A DNA stretch of 64,000 bases from contig CAVOKY010000005.1 in NCBI GenBank assembly GCA_963696645.1, forward strand, positions 682,001 to 746,000. Reading direction: 5' to 3'. Numbering within the stretch: the first letter of the stretch is position 1; each line of letters opens with the position of its first letter. Shown here one piece after another: positions 44,823 to 54,167 of the stretch. A model generated the notes under the pieces. The model ran no database searches. It was not told the origin of the DNA and saw only the letters and a program-made list of their open reading frames with translations. Source of the stretch: JAMXLO01 sp963696645. GTDB taxonomy: Bacteria; Pseudomonadota; Alphaproteobacteria; Acetobacterales; Acetobacteraceae. A program made the translations under genes and the position numbers.

Positions 44823-45898
44823 TCACATCAGCGTGGCGCGCCAATAGGGCGGCGGCAGTTCCGGCTTCACTCCCAGCGTCTTTGCCGCGCGCAGCGGCCA
44901 CGCCGGGTCGGCCAGCAGAGCGCGCGCGACGAACACCAGGTCGGCGCGATCGTTGCCGATGATTTCGGCGGCGTGAGTCGGCTCGGTGATCAGACCGACC
45001 GCCCCGGTGGCAATGCCGGCGCGATGCTTCACTGCTTCGGAGAACGGCACCTGATAGCCGGGATGCGTCGGAATGCGCACGTCGGGCGAGATGCCGCCCG
45101 ATGAACAATCGATCAGATCGACATCGCCGCGCGCCGCGAGTTTGCGGCAGAGCGCCACGGTGTCGTCGATAGTGAGGCCGCCAGGCAGGTAATCGACGCA
45201 GGACAGACGCACGAACAGCGGCAGATCGGCGGGCCATTCGGCGCGCACCGCATCGATGGTCTGCATCAGGAAGCGGCAACGCCCGTCCAGATCGCCGCCG
45301 TATGCATCGTTGCGGTGATTGGCAATCGGCGACAGGAACGAATGCAGCAGATAGCCGTGCGCGGCGTGAAGCTCCACTACCTTCATGCCGGCCTCGCGCG
45401 CCATCCGCGCCGATGTGGCGAACTGTGCGGCAATGTCGGCAATCTCAGTCGCGGTGAGCGCGTGCGGATCGACGGCGCCGGATGGAACGCGATAGGGCTC
45501 GGCGCCACCGGTACCCAGCCGCCATCGTGCGGCGCGATCGGCTTGCTGCCTTCCCAGGTGCGCGTGGTGCTCGCCTTGCGGCCGGCATGCGCGAGCTGAA
45601 TGCCCGGCACCGCGCCGCCGCGCGCGATGATCGCGGCCAGTCGGGTCAGCAGCGCCTGATGCTGCGTGTTCCACAGGCCGAGGCAGTAGGGCGTGATGCG
45701 GCCGATCGCGCTGACATGCGTCGCTTCGGTGAACACGATGCCGGCGCCGCCCATCGCGCGCGCTCCGAGATGTTGCACGTGCCAGTCATCGCCCAGCCCG
45801 TCCTCGGCGCTATACTGGCACATCGGTGCAACGACGATGCGGTTGCGCGCGGTGACCGAGCGGAAGGTGATCGGTTCGAATAACAACGGAGTGGCCAT
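44823..45898 (-). pseudogene. Old-yellow-enzyme family NADH:flavin oxidoreductase, one frameshift
   Basis: YqjM/NamA-like ene-reductase. First frame: LLFEPITFRSVTARNRIVVA, PMCQYSAEDGLGDDWHV, GAGIVFTEATHVSAIGRI, IQLAHAGRKAS. An indel near 45490 leads to the second frame: VDPHALTATEIADIAAQFAT, VELHAAHGYLLHSFLSPIAN, LFVRLSCVDYLPGG, RADLVFVARALLADPAWPL. Reduces alpha,beta-unsaturated carbonyls with FMN and NAD(P)H. Both halves are conserved, so a sequencing indel is probable. Confidence 0.85.
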
Positions 45899-46017
45899 TC
45901 GGGCGGCGTCCTTGCGGTTGCATTGCGGTGCAGTATGGTGTCGCGCGGCCTTGCGTCGTCCACCGACGCCATGCGAGGTTTCGTGCAAATACATCCGATC
46001 ATCAGAGGGAAGCGACC

Positions 46018-47265
46018 ATGAGCGGCTCCGGTTTTGAGATCACCTCGCTGTTTGCCGATGGGCTGCCCGACCCGGCGCCGCGCTTTGGCGGATTTCCGAA
46101 GTACAATTTCATCGGCGGCCACAATGATCCGGTGCAGATTCCGATCGAGGGTCTGATCGAGGCGACGGCCTCGGTGCTGCGTCGCGAAGGTTCGAAGCTG
46201 GCGATGTACAATCTGGCGCAAGGACCGCAAGGCTATGTCGGGTTGCGCGAGTTCGTCGCCGATAAGCTGAAGCGACATCGCGGCATGGCCGCAACACGCG
46301 ACGATGTACTGATCACCACGGGCTCGGGTCAAGGCATCGACATCGTCAGCCGGCTGTTCATCAATCCCGGCGACACGGTGATCCTGGAGGAATTCTGCTA
46401 CGCCGGCGCGATCAATCGCTTCAAGCGCGTCGGTGCGAACATCGTCGGTGTGCCGCTGGATGAGGACGGCATGCGGATGGACGTGCTGGCGTCCACGCTG
46501 GAGGGACTGAAGCAGAAGGGCATCACGCCGAAATACATCTACACCATTCCCACGATTCAGAATCCGTCCGGCAGCATCCTGCCGCTGGAACGTCGGCAGC
46601 AGATGCTGGCGCTGGCGAAACAGTACGGCGTCGCGATATTTGAAGACGAGTGTTACGCCGATCTGATCTGGGCCGGCGGCGCACCGCCTGCTCTGTACGC
46701 CATGGCGCCGAAACAGGTGGTGCATATCGGCTCGTTCTCCAAGTCGCTCGCGCCGGCACTCCGGGTTGGTTACGCGGTGGCGGAGTGGCCGGTGCTGTCG
46801 CGCATGATCTCGTCAAAGTCCGACAGCGGTACCGGCGCGTTGGACCAGATGATCGTGGCGGAATACTTCACGAAGCACTTCGACCAGCATATCGGCACGT
46901 TGTCGGGCGTGCTGAAGGAGAAGCTGGATACGATGGTGGAGGCGGTGGAGCGGGAGTTCGGCACCAGCGCCGAGATGTGGAAGCCGAAGGGCGGAATATT
47001 CCTGTGGTTCAAGCTGCCCGACGCGGTGGATGTGCGGAAGCTGGTGAAGCCGGCGGCTGATGCCGGTTTGAATTTCAATCCCGGACCGGAATGGGTGTGC
47101 AATCCTGAGCCGGCGAAATCGTATATGCGGCTGTGCTTCGCGCTGCCGACAAAGGAGCAGATCAAGGAAGGCGTCGCGGCGCTGGCGCAGGTCTGTTACG
47201 AGCAAACCGGCATTCCGGTGCGCAGCGCGAATGTCGAGCGCGCCGGCGCTCGCCAGCCGGCCTGA
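46018..47265 (+). CDS. PLP-dependent aminotransferase (fold type I, LysN-like)
   Basis: A 415-aa enzyme. KLAMYNLAQGPQGYVGLREF, LITTGSGQGIDIVSRLF, YTIPTIQNPSGSILPLERR, IFEDECYADLIW and HIGSFSKSLAPALRVGY (Lys of SFSKS forms the PLP Schiff base). Resembles 2-aminoadipate/aromatic transaminases of the MocR-related group, without the GntR DNA-binding domain. Lies directly before the molybdenum hydroxylase pair (3-nt gap), so it probably belongs to the same catabolic operon. Confidence 0.85.
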   Translation: MSGSGFEITSLFADGLPDPAPRFGGFPKYNFIGGHNDPVQIPIEGLIEATASVLRREGSKLAMYNLAQGPQGYVGLREFVADKLKRHRGMAATRDDVLITTGSGQGIDIVSRLFINPGDTVILEEFCYAGAINRFKRVGANIVGVPLDEDGMRMDVLASTLEGLKQKGITPKYIYTIPTIQNPSGSILPLERRQQMLALAKQYGVAIFEDECYADLIWAGGAPPALYAMAPKQVVHIGSFSKSLAPALRVGYAVAEWPVLSRMISSKSDSGTGALDQMIVAEYFTKHFDQHIGTLSGVLKEKLDTMVEAVEREFGTSAEMWKPKGGIFLWFKLPDAVDVRKLVKPAADAGLNFNPGPEWVCNPEPAKSYMRLCFALPTKEQIKEGVAALAQVCYEQTGIPVRSANVERAGARQPA

Positions 47266-47268
47266 ACC

Positions 47269-47742
47269 ATGATCGCGCTTCAGGTGAACGGCCGTTCGGT
47301 CAGCGTCGCGGCTGAGACGGCGACGCCGCTGCTGGACGTGCTGCGCAATCAGCTCGATCTGAAAGGTTCGCGCTACGGCTGCGGGCTTGAGCAATGCGGC
47401 AGTTGCATGGTGCTGGTGGATGGCGAGCCGGTGTATGCCTGCTCGCGCGAGGTCGGCACCGTCGCGGGGCGCAGCATCACCACGATCGAGGGGATCGGCA
47501 GCGCCGCGCAGCCGCATCCGTTGCAGCAGGCATTTCTGGACGAGCAGGCGGGGCAGTGCGGCTACTGCCTGTCGGGCATTCTGATGAGTGCCAAGGCGTT
47601 GCTGGATCGCAACCCATCGCCGACGCGTGCCGACATCGTCGCCGCACTGGACAAGCATCTGTGCCGCTGCGGTGCGCATCCGCGAATATTGCGTGCGGTG
47701 GCGAAGGCCGCGGCCATGCTGCGGGAAGGGAAGGGGTCATGA
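47269..47742 (+). CDS. (2Fe-2S)-binding subunit of a molybdenum hydroxylase
   Basis: A 157-aa small subunit. Plant-type ferredoxin cluster GCGLEQCGSCMVLVDGEPVY and a second cluster GQCGYCLSGILMSAKALLD, LDKHLCRCGAHPRI. As in IorA/NdhS, it passes electrons from the Mo centre outward. Its TGA overlaps the ATG of the large subunit. No FAD subunit gene follows, as in two-subunit aldehyde/isoquinoline oxidoreductases. Confidence 0.92.
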   Translation: MIALQVNGRSVSVAAETATPLLDVLRNQLDLKGSRYGCGLEQCGSCMVLVDGEPVYACSREVGTVAGRSITTIEGIGSAAQPHPLQQAFLDEQAGQCGYCLSGILMSAKALLDRNPSPTRADIVAALDKHLCRCGAHPRILRAVAKAAAMLREGKGS

Positions 47743-49849
47743 GCGACACGCTGCCGTCGTCCATCGTGAACAATCGGCGGCTGGAGAAGTGGCTTCGTTT
47801 CAATCCCGATCGCACCGTGCGGCTTGCCGTCGGCAAGGTGGAGCTGGGCCAGGGCAACGTCACCGCATTGGCGCAGATCGCCGCGGACGAACTGGACGTA
47901 AGCCTGGAGCGCATCGCGGTGTTGTCGGGCGACACGCAGGACGCGCCGGATGAGGGGCAGACGACCGGCAGCCAGTCGATCGAGGTATCTGGCCGGTCCG
48001 TGCGCCTGGTGTCGGCGGAGCTGCGCGCGCGCGTATTGGACCGATTGGCGCAGCGGCTGAATTGCAGCCCGTCGGAACTGAGTGTGGAGGACGGCGTCAT
48101 CCGGCGTGGCGATACGCCGACCGGGCACGACTACTGGAACTTCGCATCGACCGAGGATTTTGCGCGCGACATCGAAGGGACCGCGACGCCGAAGCCGCAC
48201 ACTGCGTATCGCGTGGTGGGCAAGCCGGTGCCGCGACGCGACCTGCCGGCGAAAGTCGCAGGTGCCGCCTTCATCCATGACATGGTGCGGCCGGACATGC
48301 TGCACGCGCGCATTCTGCGCCAGCCATATCGCGGCGCGCATCTGGTCGCGTTCGACGAGGCGTCGGTGCGGCGCGCCGAGCGCGGCGAGTTCCGCGTGGT
48401 GCGGGTTGGCGATTTCGTGGCGTTTGTCGGTGCAGATGAAACGGTGGTGCAGCGTGCCGCGGCGGTCGCGCCGACGCACGCGAAATGGGACAATGTGCGG
48501 CAGATCACGACCGACCAGCAGGAAGCGGCGTGGCTGGTCGGCCGGCCGTCCAACGATCGCGTGCTAGGGACCGAACTGCCCGCTGCGACGACCGGGCAGG
48601 TGGTGGAGGCGAGTTATTCGCGGCCCTACGTCGCGCATGCCTCGATGGCACCGTCCTGTGCGCTGGCGGAATATCGCAACGGCCATCTGTCGGTGTGGTC
48701 GCACACGCAGGGTGTCTATCCGCTGCGCACCGCGCTGGCGAACGTACTCGGCGTCGCTGCGGATGCGATCACCGTGCGTCATGCGCACGGCGCGGGATGC
48801 TACGGTCACAACGGCGCCGATGACGTCGCGGTGGATGCCGCGGTGATCGCGATGCAGATTCCCGATCGCTGCATCCGGGTGCAATGGCGGCGCGAGGAGG
48901 AGTTCGGTTTCGAGCCGTTCGGTCCGGCGATGCACGTCACGCTGCGTGCCGCGTTGGACGATGCCGGAAAACCCGTGGACTGGACTGCGGATATCTGGTC
49001 GCCGACGCATGTGCAGCGGCCGAGTACGGGCGGCAATTTGTTGACGCATGACGCGCTGCCGACCCCGCCGCCTGATCCGCGTCCCACCGACCCGCCGGAA
49101 GCCAATGGCGGCGGCGGCACGCGCAACGCGTTCCCGCTGTACGATTTTCCGAGCAAGCGGGTGGTGCATCATCTGGTGCTGCAGCCGCCGGTGCGCACAT
49201 CGGCGCTGCGTGGCCTTGGCGCATTGCCGAATGTGTTCGCGATCGAATGCTTCATGGATGAACTGGCGGAGCGTGCCGGCGTCGATCCGGTTGAATACCG
49301 GCTGTCGGTGCTGTCGGACCCGCGCGGACGCCGCGTGCTCGAGAACATCGCCGAACGCTGCAACTGGTCAGCGCGCGGGCCGGCGAGGGAGTGGACGCGG
49401 GCTCGGGCTTGGCTGGGCGCGGTACAAGAACCACGCCGCCTATGCTGCCGTCGCGGTTGAGGTGGAAGTGGAGCAGGAGGTGCGGCTGCTGCGCGTCTGG
49501 TGCGCCGCCGATGCGGGTCTCGTGATCAATCCGGATGGTGCGCGCAACCAGCTTGAGGGCGGCATCGTGCAGGCCATCAGCATGACGCTGAAGGAGCAGG
49601 TGCGCATGGAAGGCGACGGCGTCACATCGCTTGACTGGTCCGGCTATCCGATCCTGCTGTTCTCCGACGTGCCGGAGATCGAAACGGAGCTCATCCACGC
49701 ACCGGATCTGCCGACGCTGGGCATGGGCGAGGCGACATTCGGTCCCACCGCTGCGGCGATCGGCAACGCGGTTGCGCATGCGCTGGGCACGCGGATCAGG
49801 GACGATGCCGTTCACGCGCGAAAGGCTTGCGGCGGCGCTGTTGCAGTGA
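47739..49849 (+). pseudogene. Molybdopterin-binding large subunit, two frameshifts
   Basis: Xanthine-dehydrogenase-like catalytic subunit: VGKVELGQGNVTALAQIAAD, DEGQTTGSQSIEVSGRSVR, SYSRPYVAHASMAPSCALA, HGAGCYGHNGADDVAVDAA, RTSALRGLGALPNVFAIECF. An indel near 49385 and another near 49800 break it; downstream frames still read DAGLVINPDGARNQLEGGIV and, after the second shift, MPFTRERLAAALLQ and a stop at 49849. The domain order equals IorB/NicB-type subunits that hydroxylate N-heterocycles or aldehydes. The breaks may be sequence errors. Confidence 0.85.
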
Positions 49850-49903
49850 CGGCGAAGGCGCCATGGCGGGCACTGGCCCGCCCATGACGCACGACGTGGC
49901 GCG

Positions 49904-51128
49904 CTACGCCTTTACCAACGGACAGCCGCCGTCAGCAAGCGGGCGCCACGCCTCGTCCGGCGGAATGCTCACCAACTGCTTGCAGTAGTCGAAAGGATAC
50001 TTCGATTCGGACGGCGACTTCACTTGCCACAGATGCATCACGTGCATGACGCGCCCGTCCTCGCGGATCTTCACGTCCGTGTTGTACATGTCGTTGACCG
50101 GCGTCGCCTTCATCTTCGCGACGACTGCATCGGCGTCGGTGGTGCCGGCGGCCTTCACCGATTTCAACCAGTGCGTCGCCGCCGCGTAGTTCCCAGCATG
50201 CAATAATCCTGGGACCATGCCATTCATCTTGGCGGCCCAGCGCTTCGACCAGGTGCGGGTCTTGTCGGTCATGTCCCAGTAGAACGAATCTGTGTAGACC
50301 AGCCCCTGGCAGGTCTTGAGGCCCAGCGAATGCACGTCGTTTATCGCCATCAGCAGTGTGGCCATGCGAACGCCGCTTTGCGACAGGCCGAATTCGGCAG
50401 CCTGCTTGATGCAGTTCTGCAGGTCCGTGCCGGCGTTGGCGAAGCCGAACACCTTGGCGCCCGAGGCCTTGGCCTGCACCAGGTAGCTGGAGAAATCCGC
50501 AGTTCCCAGCGGCGCTCTTACGGTGCCGAGTACCTTGCCGCCGGCGGCCTGCACCGCAGCGATGGTGTCGCGTTCCAGCGCATAGCCGAACGCGTAGTCG
50601 GCGGTAACGAAAAACCAGGTATCACCGCCGGCCTTCGTCAATGCACTGCCGGTGCCGTGCGCCAGCGCGTAGGTGTCGTAGACCCAGTGTATGCCGTAGG
50701 GCGAGCACTGCTTGCCGGTCATGTCCGACGACGCCGGGCCGGTGATCAGGTAGATGCGTTTTTTCTCGCGCGTGATCTGCTGGATCGCAAGCCCGGATGA
50801 TGAGGCCGCACCATCGGCCAGCACATCGACGCCCTGGTTGTCGATCCACTCGCGCGCCAATGACGATGCCACGTCGGGCTTGTTCTGGTCGTCGGCTTGC
50901 AGGATTTCGATCGGCCGGCCGAGGACCCGAGCCGCCGAAATCTTCCACCGCCAGTTCGACCGCGACGCGGTTACCGGGACCGCCGACGTCGCGATATGGG
51001 CCGCTCATGTCGCTGAGCAGACCGATCTTGACCGGCTTCGATGTACTCTGCGCGCGCAGGATGCCAGGCATTGCGAGCGGAGCCGTGGCCAGCAAGCTGA
51101 CCGCAGCACGGCGTGACATTTTCTGCAT
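49904..51128 (-). pseudogene. ABC transporter branched-chain-type substrate-binding protein, one frameshift
   Basis: Signal peptide MSRRAAVSLLATAPLAMPGI (start at 51119 or 51128), then KIGLLSDMSGPYRDVGGPGN and a shift near 50930, after which the mature protein continues SSLAREWIDNQGVDVLADGA, YDTYALAHGTGSALTKAGGD, FGFANAGTDLQNCIKQAAEF. LivJ/LivK-like periplasmic-binding fold (type I). No permease or ATPase gene is next to it. Takes up an amino acid or related aromatic acid; the ligand is unknown. Confidence 0.85.
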
Positions 51129-51166
51129 GGGTTCTCTCGTAGTGATGTCAGCGAAGTGAGAAGATG

Positions 51167-52222
51167 CTATCGCAAGCTGGCGTTGAGCTTTTGCAATGCC
51201 GCAGCCCCGGGGCACAGCGCCGCCTCGTCAAGATCGTTGAACGGTGTGACCACAGTATTCATGTGATTGTGCAGGTCTTCCGGTTCCGGATCGACATACA
51301 GCAGGCCAGTAACAATTTCGCCTACAGCCTGCCGCTCCTGCAAATAGGTCATCGCCGCGATCCGGTCGTGCACGTCGTAGTCGTTGGACAGCTTGCGCAG
51401 CCGCAGCACCGAACCATCGTGCTGCTTCACCATCTCTACCGTGCCGGCAGCATATTCCACGGTGATCGGCTCGCGGCCGGTGATCACGTCGAGGTAGTTC
51501 ACCGCCAGGTTGTGCTCGCGCACATAATCGAAACTGGTATGCGAGCCTTCGTGGTTATTGAACGCGACGCAGGGCGAAATGCAATCGATGAAGGCGGCGC
51601 CTTCGTGTTTCAGCGCCGCCTCGATCAGCGGCACGAGTTGTTCCTTGTCGCCGGAGAAGCTGCGCGCGACAAAGGTGGCGCCGAGTTGCAGCGCCATGCC
51701 GACGAGGTCGATCGCCTCGTCGTTGTTTACCACGCCGCGGCGGCTCTTGGCGCCCTTGTCGGAGGTGGCAGAGAACTGTCCCTTGGTCAGGCCGTACACG
51801 CCGTTGTTCTCGACGATATACGTCATGTTCACGCCGCGCCGCATGATGTGCGCGAACTGGCCGATGCCGATCGACGCGCTGTCGCCGTCGCCGGACACGC
51901 CCAGATAGATCAGGTCGCGGTTCGCCAGGTTGGCACCGGTCATCACCGACGGCATGCGGCCGTGCACCGAGTTGAAGCCGTGCGATGCGCCCAGGAAATA
52001 GGTCGGCGTCTTGGACGAGCAGCCGATGCCGGACAGCTTGGCGATGCGGTGCGGTGGCAACTCCAGATTGAAGCAGGCGCGCACGATCGCGGCACTGATC
52101 GAGTCGTGGCCGCAACCGGCGCACAGCGTCGATACCGCGCCTTCGTAGTCGCGCCGTGTGTAGCCGAGTGAATTGGTCGGCAGCGCGGGATGATGCAGCT
52201 TGGGCTTGGGAATGAAGGTCAT
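51167..52222 (-). CDS. korB: 2-oxoacid:ferredoxin oxidoreductase, beta subunit
   Basis: A 351-aa TPP-binding subunit: CAGCGHDSISAAIVRACFNL (cluster or TPP-proximal Cys), GIGCSSKTPTYFLGASHGFN, GRMPSVMTGANLANRDLIYL, GVSGDGDSASIGIGQFAHIM (TPP-Mg motif GDGDxxx) and VENNGVYGLTKGQFSATS. Decarboxylates 2-oxoacids with transfer of electrons to ferredoxin. Last gene of a three-gene minus-strand operon with the alpha subunit and an FAD/4Fe-4S partner. Confidence 0.92.
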   Translation of the reverse strand: MTFIPKPKLHHPALPTNSLGYTRRDYEGAVSTLCAGCGHDSISAAIVRACFNLELPPHRIAKLSGIGCSSKTPTYFLGASHGFNSVHGRMPSVMTGANLANRDLIYLGVSGDGDSASIGIGQFAHIMRRGVNMTYIVENNGVYGLTKGQFSATSDKGAKSRRGVVNNDEAIDLVGMALQLGATFVARSFSGDKEQLVPLIEAALKHEGAAFIDCISPCVAFNNHEGSHTSFDYVREHNLAVNYLDVITGREPITVEYAAGTVEMVKQHDGSVLRLRKLSNDYDVHDRIAAMTYLQERQAVGEIVTGLLYVDPEPEDLHNHMNTVVTPFNDLDEAALCPGAAALQKLNASLR

Positions 52223-52230
52223 GTGTGTGC

Positions 52231-52304
52231 CCGGGCGTAAGCCCGGCCTTCGTAGCTTGCCACCGGGCCTGTCCCGGTGGTCATGGCCAAGCTTGACTTG
52301 GCCA
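52231..52304. other. Three stem-loops between the beta and alpha subunit genes
   Basis: CCGGGC-GTAA-GCCCGG (52231-52246), a CCACCGGG...CCCGGTGG stem (52260-52280) and TGGCCAAG-CTTGA-CTTGGCCA (52284-52304) lie in series in the 82-bp gap. Such structures could stabilise one part of the transcript and set the subunit ratio, or be a dispersed repeat. Confidence 0.6.
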
Positions 52305-54167
52305 TCATGGCACCGCCTTGCGGAACGGAACGATCTTCAGTGAGTCAACCTTGTCGGCGATCGCGCTGGAGATGAAGCGCGCGGTGATCGGCGTGCCATC
52401 AAAATGCAGCACGCGGGTCAACTTCGCAGGATCGATCTCCAGCTCATTCACCAGCAGCGTGCGCAACTGACCGTCGCGGTTCTGCTCGACCACGAATACC
52501 TGGTCATGCTCGGTGATAAAACTCTTCACGTCGTTGTGGAACGGGAATCCGCGCACGCGCAGCAGATCGAGGTGGATGCCGCGCTCCGCCAGGATCTCTT
52601 CCGCCTCGTTCATCGCCGGGCTGGTGGAGCCGAAATAGATCGCACCGAGGCGCGTGGGTTCTTTCGCCGGGTGCGCAATGGGTCCGGGAACCAGGGTTTT
52701 CGCGGTATCGAACTTCTTCAGCAGCCGCAACATGTTCTCTTCGTAGTCAGGGCCTTCCTCGCTGTAGCGCGCACGGCGATCCTTGGACGTGCCGCGCGTG
52801 AAGAAGGCGCCGCGTGTCGGGTGCGTGCCGGGATAGGTGCGATACGGAATGCCGTCGCCGTCCACGTCCAGATAGCGGCCGAAGTCCTTGCCGGCTTCAA
52901 GCTCTTCCGCGGTCATCACCTTGCCGCGGTCCATCTTGCGGCTGTCATCCCAGATGAACGGCTTGGTCAGGCGCTCGTTCATGCCGATTTCGAGGTCCAG
53001 CATGACAAAGATCGGAGTTTGCAGCCGGTCAGCCAGATCGAACGACAGGGCGCCGAACTCGAAGCATTCATATGGGTCTTCGGGGAACAGCAGCACGTGC
53101 TTGGTGTCGCCGTGCGAGGCATAGGCGCAACTCAGGATGTCGGTCTGCTGGGTGCGCGTCGGCATGCCGGTGGAGGGGCCGGAGCGCTGTACGTCGAAGA
53201 TCACCGCGGGGATTTCCGCAAAATACGCCAACCCGATGAATTCCTGCATCAGCGAGATGCCCGGCCCGGACGTCGCGGTGAAAGCCCGAGCGCCATTCCA
53301 TGCCGCGCCGATCACCATGCCGATCGAGGCCAGCTCATCTTCGGCCTGCACGATGGCGAACTTGTTCTGTTTGGTCTGCGGGTCGACACGGTAGCGATTG
53401 CAGTAGCGAGTGAACGCTTCGGCCAGCGATGAGGACGGCGTGATTGGGTACCAGGCGCACACAGTGGCGCCCCCGTACACTGCGCCCAGTGCGGCGGCAG
53501 CGTTGCCTTCGATGAAGATGCGGTCGCCCACCGCATCGGCGCGGCGCAACGTCAGGCCGATCGGGCAATCCATGTTGGCCAGCGCGTAGTCGCGGCCCAT
53601 GTGCAGCGCCTGCACGTTCGCCGCCACCAGCTTGTCACGTCCGCGAAACTGCTCGGCCAGTAGTGTCTCAATCTCGGCCACATCCATCTGCAACAGCGCC
53701 GACAGGACGCCGAGATAGACGATGTTCTTGAACAACTGGCGCTGGCGCGATTCGGTGTAGGCCTTGTTGGTGATCTCGGTCAGCGGCACGCCGATCACCA
53801 CGATATCGTCGCGGAACTTCGACGGCGGCATCGGTTTGGTCGAATCGTAGAACAGGTAGCCGCCCGGCACGATGGACGCGATATCCTGTGTCCAGGTCTG
53901 CGGATTCATCGCGACCATCAGGTCCACGCCGCCGCCGCGCGCGCCGAGATGCCCGGCCTCCGACACCCGCACCTCGTACCAGGTGGGCAGTCCCTGGATG
54001 TTCGAGGGGAAGATGTTGCGCGGCGTCATGGGCACGCCCATGCGCAGGATCGCCTTGCCGAACAGCGCGTTGGCGCTGGCCGAACCCGACCCGTTGACGT
54101 TGGCGAACTTGACGACGAAGTCGTTGACGCGCTGGAGGCCGGTTACGCGTTCTGTAAGCTGCAACAT
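52305..54167 (-). CDS. korA: 2-oxoacid:ferredoxin oxidoreductase, alpha subunit
   Basis: A 620-aa subunit fused from the gamma (residues 1-190; FVVKFANVNGSGSASANALF) and alpha domains (GNAAAALGAVYGGATVCAWY, PITPSSSLAEAFTRYCNRYR, GPGISLMQEFIGLAYFAEIP, SGPSTGMPTRTQQTDILSCA). Fused gamma-alpha is the usual bacterial KorA layout. Its first codons overlap the end of the upstream FAD protein gene (54143-54167), implying coupled translation. Confidence 0.92.
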   Translation of the reverse strand: MLQLTERVTGLQRVNDFVVKFANVNGSGSASANALFGKAILRMGVPMTPRNIFPSNIQGLPTWYEVRVSEAGHLGARGGGVDLMVAMNPQTWTQDIASIVPGGYLFYDSTKPMPPSKFRDDIVVIGVPLTEITNKAYTESRQRQLFKNIVYLGVLSALLQMDVAEIETLLAEQFRGRDKLVAANVQALHMGRDYALANMDCPIGLTLRRADAVGDRIFIEGNAAAALGAVYGGATVCAWYPITPSSSLAEAFTRYCNRYRVDPQTKQNKFAIVQAEDELASIGMVIGAAWNGARAFTATSGPGISLMQEFIGLAYFAEIPAVIFDVQRSGPSTGMPTRTQQTDILSCAYASHGDTKHVLLFPEDPYECFEFGALSFDLADRLQTPIFVMLDLEIGMNERLTKPFIWDDSRKMDRGKVMTAEELEAGKDFGRYLDVDGDGIPYRTYPGTHPTRGAFFTRGTSKDRRARYSEEGPDYEENMLRLLKKFDTAKTLVPGPIAHPAKEPTRLGAIYFGSTSPAMNEAEEILAERGIHLDLLRVRGFPFHNDVKSFITEHDQVFVVEQNRDGQLRTLLVNELEIDPAKLTRVLHFDGTPITARFISSAIADKVDSLKIVPFRKAVP

